This document shows, piece after piece, positions 49,201-61,200 of a stretch of DNA of 64,000 bases; within the stretch, counting starts at the first letter, position 1, and every line of letters begins with the position of its first letter. The notes under the pieces are model-generated. The model did no database searches. It was given only the letters and a program-made list of their open reading frames with translations, and was not told the origin of the DNA. This DNA comes from Amphiura filiformis (taxonomy: Eukaryota > Echinodermata > Ophiuroidea > Amphilepidida > Amphiuridae). The stretch covers positions 55,173,706 through 55,237,705 of the forward strand of contig NC_092636.1 of NCBI RefSeq assembly GCF_039555335.1. The letters run 5' to 3'. The translations under genes and the position numbers were made by a program.

Positions 49201-52200
49201 CTGTATGTCTACAACATTAATAAGTTAAAGAAGCATGGTCTGATTTTTCATGTTCTGTTTTCTATCGTAGATTGAGGCCTACCATTGAAACAATATGTTT
49301 CCAAATTTTGAGTTGTATTGCTCCAGCGGTATTTATATGAAAAGCAAAAACATGTATAACAATGCTCCATAGGATTGTACATACACTTCCAGTGTGGTTA
49401 CCACAAATTATTACATTTTTGTTCACACCATTTAAACAAAAAACAATAAAAAATGGTTGTGGAATCTCAAATGTATGATTTTTTTAAATTTTTAGATTTT
49501 TCTTTTTTTTTCCAAAATGATAATATGTAGGCTAATCATTATCAAAGTTCCCAATATATTTGGACAACATCATAAACTTCACCTCTATCACTCGAAATAT
49601 CTTGCACTTTTTGGATGAGGACGGTGAGTGCGGCCTCAGAGTTAGTCTCCTACGCAGCCAGTTTGGTTACGCTCCCTCCACATGTGGAGGGAGTGTAACC
49701 AAATTGGATTCGTAGGAGACTATGATTTATGATCGTTAAGACATATTATCATAATCTGAAAAATTATGATATGTTGGACCAACAGAAAATCATCCCGTTT
49801 TACTACAAATAGGGATAATTTGACAGTTTGCTCATAGATTTAAGTTGGAACATGTGTAAGTTTTACAAATATGCCAAAAAATCGGTTTTGAAAAAAATAA
49901 AGGTATATTCTGAAAAAAGATCATACATTAAGGCTTTAAATTTCACTGGGATAATGAAAAATATATGAGCTTTCTTCTGATGCCAAAATCTCAATTTTGA
50001 TGAAGAAAAATGGATGCCAAAATCTCAATTTTGATGAAGAAAATTGGGGGATGAGGCTGTTGATCAGGTCACAGACCTCAAAATAAATGTATGATTTTTA
50101 TTCTACTATTTTCCTACTTACATGCTTATGGAATGGTGGATGGTTCATTGTACCAGACACATATCCATTGATAGCATGAGACAGTAATGTAATTATTGAT
50201 ATCGTCACTATTCCTGGCACAAAAACACCTGCTATGCGGTCAGCAAACTTCTGAATTGGTGCCTGAAAAAAATATAATAATGATAACAAATTACAATGGC
50301 AAATTAAACACTTATACATACATAAGATAACAACATTTTGACAAAAAAATGACAACCAGCATTTTGGTTCATGGCAAATGGAATATTTGATCCTCATAAG
50401 TTGTGAAATGGTATGCGATGTATATTCTTCAATGCTGTCTCCTTTTGACTAGTGCATTGGAAGAACAGATATACTACTTTCAACTGAGATTTAACATAAA
50501 ACTAACAAATATTCTGGCTAGATTAAACATAAAGAGCAACTGGAATTGAGATCGCAGTGAAATCTTCCATAAGGGGTATATAGGTTTTAAATGGATTAGA
50601 ACATTAAAGAGATTTTTCAATTTATGAATTATTATACTGAATGTTGTTTGTGGCGTTAGTGACAAGGCTGTGCAGAGTTGCCCTTTACATGCACACTTAC
50701 GATAACAATGGTACAATTAACACAAACCTCAAGCCGAACACATCTTTAATTGTTTTCGTAACAACAGACATGCACATGTGTGGCTTATTTACCTTGCCTT
50801 AAACTCTATTAATTCATTACATGATTTGTATCTTAAGACACCTATGCAAAACTATTGCTCCTATGTTGTGGATTTATGAGGGTATTTAATTATGAGAGAT
50901 GATATTCCAATTGCTGGGCTGAGTCTCATATAGGTCACATAACAGAATGCTGACAATGTGCTGCAATATACAAATTAGCCATGCTGCTATTTAGTCATGG
51001 CATGGTTCACTGTTTGGCATGTACATAGACATGACCAGTGACAAGGGAGTCACAAACCAGAATGGGACTCTTACGACTCCAAATGGATATGGACATTAAC
51101 TACAGAGTGCTAGTGGGCCTGGGTAACTCGTTTTATAATAAATAGCAATAAGCATTAGTTTATTTACCTTTGATGTTTGTGCTTCTTCAACCAGCTTGAC
51201 TATGTGTGCTAGTGCTGTGTCTGAACCAACATGTGTGGCCTTAATGAAAAGCGTGCCGTTCTGATTCACTGTACCTCCGATAACTGTGTGACCTGTGCAA
51301 ACAAACAAAAACTACCCATCATTAGGGTTTCCTGCTTCTAGTGGTGTCCTACACTATTTTGCAAAGCCCTTTCGCACTGGCCGATCGATCGCGTAAGAAG
51401 AACTAGGTCACGTCTGCGTCATGCGATGATATGCAAATCGATCAATTAGCCAATCAGAATCCGACTTCATGTTTAAACTGTGCCTAATCAGGCAGTGCAA
51501 AAGGTCCAATTCTTAGCAAATATGTTTTTTTGGGGGGGGGGGGAGGTAAGTTGCCTCACTAACCACTTCCCATAATAACTTTAAAGGAACAGAGTGCAAA
51601 AACATGCAATTTTAAAGCTAAAAAACACCAAAAATTAAGTTTTTGTCTGAAACCTTGTGATTTAAATGTTTTACTTTTTACACCGTACTTATGTGCTATC
51701 CAACGAGCTCTCCCACAGTAAAGGATAGGGTGCATGTATTGGGAGATAATGAGATTAACCCAGTGCAGCCATTGTCCCAGTAGGGCATTATTATGCAATA
51801 CTCCTGGACTGCACTGTGATTGTTGCAATGGCAAAATGCATGCAAAACATAATCACTATAATTGAAGACAGAGATAAAACGACTAGTTTGCGTCTGACGT
51901 CACTGTCAATCAAATTCCCTACGATCCTTGATTGGTTAATAATTGTTAGCGCCTAAATGGAAGGTCGATTTATCTTGTGCCGATCGGAGAAAAGGAATAG
52001 CACAAAATGACAAAAATTACATACTTTTACAAGGCAAAAAGCAACTTTTCTAGGCATTGTTGACATGGTGCCTTCGCGAAAGAAAGTTTCATACTATCAA
52101 GACCTAACTATTGAGATGGTTTGTATGTTTGAAGGTGCAAAATTAACAATAAGACGCCCCGTTTTATTGCCGCGTTCATCAACTCACATCATCACGACAC

Positions 52201-55200
52201 TTGTAAACAAACCGTGCTCGAGTTTGATTGACATATGACGTCAGATGCAAACTAGTCTTTTTATCTACATACATACTGGCCCTTATAGCCAGACCTTAAT
52301 TTGACCTACCAGGCTTCTTAGTAACAGGCATGGACTCCCCAGTAATGAGAGATTCATCTACCATTGACACGCCTTCCTTAACAGAACCATCAACAGGGAT
52401 CTTCTCCCCAGGAAACACTTTAACCATATCCCCTCTCTGTAGTAACTCTATACTGATAGTTTTCTCACTGTTTATTAATCCGTTGCTATCGTATGTGATG
52501 AGGGTGGCTTCTGTTGCCTGCAGCTTCATCAGTTTGGATAGTGCTTCTGATGTTTTGCCCTGTGAAAAGAATTCAACGGAGTCTGGAGTCAATGGTACAT
52601 CAGTACATTGATGCAATCACTCATGCAAAACATGCATGCACACAGTTACACCAATAAACAGTACACATGTATGTATCTTGTGTAATTCAAAGTGAGCAAT
52701 TGGGATGCTTTGCTTGATTTATTGATTGTAAAAAAATTATTTTATGCTATTAAAATTAGCATAAATTATTATTTTTCTTTTTGAGAATCTTTTAAAATCT
52801 GACATGCTACCCTGTCTAAAACCCTCTGAAGTTGATTTCATGGTTTCACCATGTGAGAACTATATAATTAATTTTCAAACAATGTTAATCTACCGTATTT
52901 CGTCAAATAGTCGCCCCCCTCAAATAAACTCCCCCCCCCCACCACTTTTTTCAACCAAGATGTTTCAAAAATGCCGATATTTCCATGCTATCTTGTGCAG
53001 TAAGCTTACCAAGTTGTCCACATGGTCGATACTAGTGTCAATATTCTGGATTGGAAACCCGGAAGTGAATCATAAGTCAGTGTTTCTAGTTCATCATTTT
53101 AGCGTGAGTTTTAAGTTTACCTAATGATTTTAACGGGAATTGTTGTTCAAAAATTGACCTTGAATAAATGCCCCCCCTTGGGAAAATGTAACGCCCCCGG
53201 GGGAGTTTACTTGACGAAATACAGTATTGCTCCTAAATATTACCTTGGCAATATGTTCCAGCCATCTGCCGAGTGTGACAAATATATATAACATAGGAGG
53301 TTCATCAAAGAAGGTCATAGGACTAGTTTGAGCTTGCTGGCATATTGCAATCATCAAAACGGAAACGGAGTACAAATAAGCCACTGACGTAGCCAAGACG
53401 ATGAGGACGTCCATATTAGCGGCACCATGTTTCATTGCTTTGTAGGCTTGCACGTAGAAATAACGTCCACCAAGGAACTAATAGAAGAAAAAAAACATGA
53501 CAGGTTCAGTATTACGATTCATGACAGGTTTCATGTTGAGCAGTTAGTGCAAGAGGATCCCGATCTGCAATAGCTCCCATGTGTCATATATGTACAATAT
53601 AGAATGCAGAAATTATCATGCTGTTGTGACAAGATCGCGCTCTGACGTTCTAAAAACAATAAACTCCGTCAAAAGGTCAATTTGGACACACAACTGCGCA
53701 TGCTCTATGCCACAAGAATCCTGTTGCAAAGTCCGACACATTTTTCCACATAGTTTTCTCAGTCATCAACCCAGACAGTTAGCAAATGAGGGCTGAGGGT
53801 AGCAGTCTAAGGGCAGCTATCATTTCTTGCACTAACTCCTGAATAGTGATGTATATACTATGCAAAATGTACTTGAATGAAAATACATGCACATTATATA
53901 TACTATTTTAGCAAAATCTTTTATTGAGTAACTTTCTACCATCAGATTACAAGTTTCAAGATATTGAATAATTTAATCAATACCCCAATACTTCTCCAAA
54001 ATATGTATGGTCTAATTTCACTTCTCCAAGATCAGACAAAGCAATGGTCAGAGAAGTGAAAAATTCGGGATAGGTAAATTGTGTATAATTCTGCATTGAA
54101 TGTCCAAAGTACTGAAATTGGGGCAATATTATATAAATGAATCCAACGATTCAGGGCATAAAAATGTACCAGGATAAGGGAAGTTGGACTGTACTAGGAA
54201 ATAAGCCCTCAACTTCTATATCGCCTCCATCCAGGGGGTCGGACACAAGTTTTGACTCAATAAACCCCAATGTTCGATCACATATATGCGAGTATCCTTG
54301 GTGGTAGTGCATTACGGGATATAGGGAATATAATGACTGAATAGATTCATCAGGTTTGTAGATATACAGATTGAATAAATTTCTTTTGCACAAAACCAGA
54401 AATTAACTCACGATTGACGGTTTCGTCTATCATGGGCGATAGACATCTTCAGAATGATGATGGTAGATCCTCACCACTTCCGGTTTGCCGGATCCCAACC
54501 GTAGATGGTGTATCAGCCAGGAGAGGATCATAAACGTCAAACTCGCAAACAATCAACTAGTGAACAGTCAAAATCGGCCATAGCAGATCACGCCGTGCAA
54601 CAAAATCACATCATTAATTGGGACAATGCAAAAATCCTGGTTTTGTGCAAAAGAAATTTATTCAATCCAAATATGGAATATAATGTATACGACAACTCAC
54701 CTGTATGGGTGTGCATAGAAGGAAGAGTACAAGGTTCATAAGAGAGACACCAGGGAAGATACAGGTATGGGCAGGCTGCTTAATCATATCATATAACATG
54801 ATACCAAACACTGGTACACCAAATAATAGAGAAAATAGGAATGAACGACGCCATCTGTAACAGAAGAAAAGAATGCAATGTCAGTATATACTGGAGCACC
54901 TTTATTCTCTTAAATCATGAGCCCCACAGTTCAATGAATCAAGCCTATAATAATTCCAGTAAAACCATTATGCCTTATCATAAATTTCTGGATATACCTC
55001 TAACAAAGCCTACAGTGGTTGACATGATTAGCAGCCCTTCACGCTTGATATTTATGCTACATTTCCTATTTCCTTAAAGATGCACGCAGGATCGCATTTT
55101 GGCGGGAAATTTTGAAACTATATTGGCACTATAACTTGGTGACACAGACTAGTATATGAAAGTATACATTTCAAATATATCTTCAAAATTTGACATTTTT

Positions 55201-58200
55201 GGAAATGGTCCAAAAAATTTGATCCACAATACATTTTCTGAATAATAAAAATTCCATAGTATTAATCTAGAGAAAATGTCTAGTCTACTCTCTCATATAT
55301 TTGAAATAGGTCTTCATATTTGTTTTATGGCTAAGAGTATCCTCAAAATTAGTTTAAAAATTTCAAAAGTTCAAAATGAGTAATTTCTTTCAAATTATGA
55401 AGATATAGTTGAATTAATTTCATCATTTCATTTTCTTTGAATTAAAAGTTGCAGTGAAAATAAAACCCTGCAATCCTGCATGCACCTTTAACCTATAACA
55501 ATGATGATGACAATACTGTTTTGTATAGAAAATGTCTAGTTTGACTTCCATGACTTGACATATAGGCCTCACACGTACCCCTTCAAATGACTTGGATTGA
55601 TAATCAAATCTATCCAAAATAGGTTTATATAGACCACTTGACATCAATGCTTATCAACAAAGGCGAGGGATTGGTCTTTCGATATGCTCGAACGAACCGC
55701 TTCACTGTTCAATGGCTTTCTTGTACTATATGAAATATGGTGGGAGATTTAAAAATACACATGCCCTGAGCAAACTACGATGCTCACGCACACTGCAGGG
55801 CAAAGAACAATGGAAAGTGCCATAATGCATGCGCATACTGCCGGGCAATGACGTCACATGTCAAGTGGTCTATACCATAACCCAACCATAACCCTAACTT
55901 CATAATTATAACCCTAAACTGCAGTGGTTGTTATGATCATTATAATGATGCAAAGTACACATGCACTAGACTTACTGATGTATTATTTCTCTGTGGTCCA
56001 TGGAGTCTGCATTACTGTCATTGCTTATTAATGATGCTTCAAATCCAGCATCCTACAAAGGGCAAGAAATAAAAAAAAGACATCATTACCATACTAAAAA
56101 AAAAGGTTCTGTTATTTTTAAGCAAAACGAAAACTGTAATAATAGCTACTGAACAGGTAAGTACCGATGGCATGGTGTGAATAATGCGGCATGATAGAAA
56201 TCGAAGGTTTAGTGCAAGAAACCCCCATCTGCAAAAGCTGCCATGTGTCATAGTTTTAGAACCATATAGAATGTAGAAATTGGCAAATGTCTATACAGCA
56301 GCTATTGGTGATAGGACATTCTTGCCTGAAACCCTTGAGCTTTGTGACATGCAAGCTAATTTGACTACTGCAACCTTTTTATTTCCTCAAACTATTTAGC
56401 ACTTATTTAGCTTCATGATGATATGTTGTCAATCACTACATTTCACTATGTTTAGATACAAATATAACTGAAGCATTGGAACTGAATGTCTGATTTAAGA
56501 CTAAAGACATAACCTTATCTCCCACACAGAGTGTGTATATTTCAATGGAGCCACCCATTCAGATAACTCCAGTTGAGATTCACACTCCCTGTGTAGGAGT
56601 CATGTCTTCCATACATTTGTAGGGGTGTATGGATTTCAACTGGAATAGCCCAAATTGAGTTCATTTTACCTGTTTACATTACAGATGGGGAGCAACCAGG
56701 GTCTTAGCTAGAAATTGAGTGTTGCCCGTCATTTGAATAAAATTGCCTGTCCTAATTTGACCTTTAAAACATTTACCAGGTGTCTATAGCCCATTGGGGG
56801 TTCAAAGAGTTCAAATATGTGCTGATATGGCCTTCTCTTACAAATCTGGTCTACTAAAAAGGTCAATTAGCTTCTCAAAATATAAAATATATAATATAGC
56901 ATCTGTCAAAGGCATTAATTTTGCCCGTCCCAGGAGCAAACTCCCTGTCTAAAATGACGGCCAGACCGGTGGCTAGCTAAGACCCTGGGAGCAATCTTTC
57001 CTCAGATTCTTAAAGCAAAGATGAGCAATTTCAAAATTTTAATTTTGTTATTCTTTATTCAAAATGTAGAAATTATATTTTAATAAAAAAAACTGTTTCT
57101 ATCCATTTATCAAAAAAAATCCACAAACTATTTTGGTCACATAACATGAGGGACTTTAAAGTCTGCATATGACATCATGTCAAAATTGCTCTGTTGAGCT
57201 GACAAACACAACAAATTTGGCTGGTTCCATTTAGGTGAATCCCATTTAGATGTATAAAAATTGCAAATATGTTAAAAAAGTCAGGTTTGAAAAAAATCAA
57301 CCAATTTCATATTATAAGATCGTACACAATGAATGATTCTTAGTTTAACACTTTCAAACCGTTTCTCTGTGGTCAATAGAGTATTAGAGTCACGCGGTAG
57401 CTGTGACCAGCAAGTTTTAAAAAAAAAGACTGATAAAGAAGAATAAACAGATGCACCGCGAGACTATATTTACACGGAACAAAACGCTATTGTTCTATGA
57501 TATTTTTCGCTGGGTACAAAATATATCTAAAACCATGCTAAATCGTATTTACTGTCCAAAGTGTCATATTTTAATAACTCTTTATTTCAAAAAGTTACAC
57601 GAATCTTACAGTCAATCCGATTGTTTGATAATAAACAAACATTCTTGCTTTATTTCACGCGGTATTTCATAGCCAAAATTAGTGGCAAATCATAGCTAAT
57701 CATACTGATATCCACAATCTTTCGACACTGCTACAGCCATACATGGCTGTCACTGTCGCACTAATTTTTCAGATTCACTTTCAAATATACCCAGGCATTT
57801 TCCTGGATACCCTACATACAAATTCTGGACCCCATTCGCCAAAAACTCAAGTTTTTCACAATTCTTTTATTCTTTCCGGACCACAGCATATATTCATATT
57901 AATAAATACTCCACTTTCACACATAGTAATAACGGGACGTCCCGTGGTGAAGTGGTTAAGGCCATGGGCTTCTAATCCATTTATGAATTTTGCTCAAGTT
58001 GAAACTTCCCACCACTTTTTTTAAATGTTTTATTAATCAATTTATTGTCGTAAATCAAGAATAACACCATTTCGAACATCCATTGCTATTGTGATATTAT
58101 TATTTTTTCATCAAACAAACATGTTTGATTTTTTATTCACATTTAGGCCTAGGCCTTGGGCCTACTTTCACCATCCAGATGCTATCACCATGCCTGACTA

Positions 58201-61200
58201 TCATGGCATCTTCGTCATTTAAAACACCGAAATTTATTTATTATTTATTATTTATTTATCAGTGGCTCTGTTCACAGCTCAGACTGAAATTATATTTGAT
58301 AACCTATAAATATTATAAATGAAAATCACAAACCGCGAAGAAGATCGCCAACAACTGCCGCTGAATATTTATATCCAACTAGATTTCCCCACAGGGCTAA
58401 AGGGCAGGACTTAATTAGGGAATTAAAATCACAAACGCGAAAAGATCGCCGACAACCGCCGCTTAATAGGGGTATCCAACTAGATTGCCCCGCAGGGCTA
58501 CAAAGAACTACAAACCGCGAAATTTGGATATCCAACCAGATTGCCCGCAGGCATATCGACTATATGGATATCCAACAAATTAAGACCACACACCGCGAAA
58601 GATCGCCAACAACTGCCGCTCAATATTGATATCCAAGTAGATTGCCGCGCAGGGCCCTATAGAACCACAACCCGCGAAATTTGGATATGGAACTATTGCC
58701 CCACAGGGCTTCAAAGAACCACAAACCACGAAATATGGATATCCAACAAGCTTAAACTACAAATTAGCTCCCGATAGAGAGCAGGACTTGATGAGGGAAA
58801 TTAAAACCACAAAACACGAAAGATTACAAAGAACCACAAACCGCGAAAGACTAGATTGCCCGCAGGCCTATCGATTATAAAGAATCACAAACCACGAAAT
58901 ACGGATATCCAACAAGCTTAGACTATAAACTAGCTCCCGATAGAGGGCAGGGCTTGATGAGGGAAATTAAAACCACAAACCACGATATTCAACTATATTG
59001 CCCGCTGGGCTACAAAGAGCCACAAACCCGAAATTGGGATATCCAATTAGATTGCCCATGAGGCCTATCGATTATTCGATTATAAAGAACCACAAACCGC
59101 GAAAGATCAACAACAACTGCCGCTTAATATTGATACCAACTAGATTGCCCCGCAGGGCTATAAAGAACCACAAACCGCGAAGTTTGGATATGCAACTACA
59201 TTGCCCCACAGGGCTACAAAGATCCACAAACCACGAAATATGGATATTCAACAAGCTTAAACTATAAATTAGCTCCCGATAGAGTGCAGGGCTTGATGAA
59301 AACCACAAACCACTTAAGTTCGCCGACGGCGGCCGCCTAATTGTACTCTCCAACTAGGTTCCCCCGAAGGGCTACAAAGAACCACACACCGCGAAATTCG
59401 GATAGCCAAGTAGATTGCCCCGCAGGGCTACAAAGAACCACTAACATTAAAACACGATTATCTGGGGCATTTAGACGCTTCCGTAGTATAGGCTTAAATA
59501 TATGCGCATTTACCAGTTCCGACATGAAGTAGGCCTAAATCGGATTTACTCTGTGTGTGTCTCTCTGGCATTGTCATAATTGGGTGTGTGTTGTTCATAT
59601 TTACATTTTATTTACATATTTACGTAGCCTTGAATAATTAAAGTATATTAAAATGTTTATTGATCATTGTGTACGCCTCTGAACATTACAGTCACTCGTG
59701 ACGAGCAAGTTTTAAAAATAAACTACTGATAAAGTTTTGTTTAATTATTTATTGTCATGAATCAAGAATGGCAACTTCAAGCATCCAATTTTCGTTTTAT
59801 TCGTTTTATGGTGCACTTCATAACCTGACTTTCCAAGCTTGGAGCTGCTTGGCTACATTCATAAAAAGAAATGAAATCTACCAAAAAAACGTTGACAACG
59901 TAAAGAAATCAGCAAGTTTAAAAAACCCACCTCGGCTCACTTTTTGAAACTTGGTCCCATTTGAACACCAACAGCAAATCAGTGTTTTTATTTTATTTCA
60001 ACAGAATACAGCGTTTCCAACAAGATTACAAACAAGCCTACTTGTTATTCGTTTAATTCAATCATTAATCATGATATTATAAAACAAAACACAAAAGATA
60101 TTGGCTTATCATGCAAGAACAAGATAATAACCGTTCAGGTCGCTCCAGAAAGCTTACAAATTAATATCGCATCTGCACATTAAAGATACATAACACTTCT
60201 GGAAATGTTTTAAGTTGATGTAAATATGATAAAGTTTAAATCAGTACCTTTTACAAATGGGACCAAGTTTCAAAAAGTGAGCCGAGGTGGGTTTTTTTTA
60301 AACTTGCTGATTTCTTTACGTTGTCAACGTTTTTTTGGTAGATATACTTTCACTCTATACTAAATATTGCAAATCAATTAATATAAATTTGTTACAAAAG
60401 GTTTTGTTATATTACATTTATAATATGCACCATATTTTCCATTATTGTACATTGCATGGCAATACTGTTTTGAACTAATGTACATACATGGTATGCATAA
60501 TTTACAATATTGTAAATTCCTTCAACTCAGACGTAAATTCCTTCAACTCAGATGAAAAATAAAAATATGAAAAATCTGTGTCACATTTACTTAAGAAAAT
60601 CATATGTCTTCTATGAGGTGCACATGAGGCATATGCTAACAGATAGTCACCTACTTGTGATACATAATTGATAAGTTTTGCACTAGCCTCACACCAACTA
60701 CTGCTGATTTCAGAAAAATATGGTACTAATTTTTTGGGTTTAAACAAAAAATACCATCCTGCTTTGCCAAATAAAACAGCTCAATCCTAAACCTTTAGTT
60801 GGACTTAACTGCAATCAAATTCAAATTTTAAAAATTTGGTAATTTTTGGAAACAAGGGCTACAAACATATATTTTAGGGTATTTTTTATATGTTGTGACA
60901 ATCAAGCCTACTCTAAAAATTATGGAACCTATTTTATAACCAATGATTGAAATTAAAACCAAATAGAAAGATTTTAAAAGAGTAAGATTCTGAATGTTAG
61001 ACTTGTGCCAAGTCTGAGAATTTTGTGACTGTGGTTGTAAGATAATTGCAGGTTTTGTCACTAACCAAATATCAAGATTTCACTTTCATTGCCAGTTTAA
61101 TAGAATAGGTCCAATTAAAAGATTGCAATTAATCCAAAAACTAAAAGTGCTGTTTCTTTCTTGAATCGTAGGTAGGCCTTATTTTTTGGTGATAGGGTAT

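Noticed and set aside
57950-58020. Functional tRNA-Arg gene
   Set aside because: The acceptor and T arms do not pair and the B box is degenerate.
58320-59460. CRISPR-like repeat-spacer array
   Set aside because: Units and spacers vary in length and sequence, no cas genes, and it lies in an animal intron.
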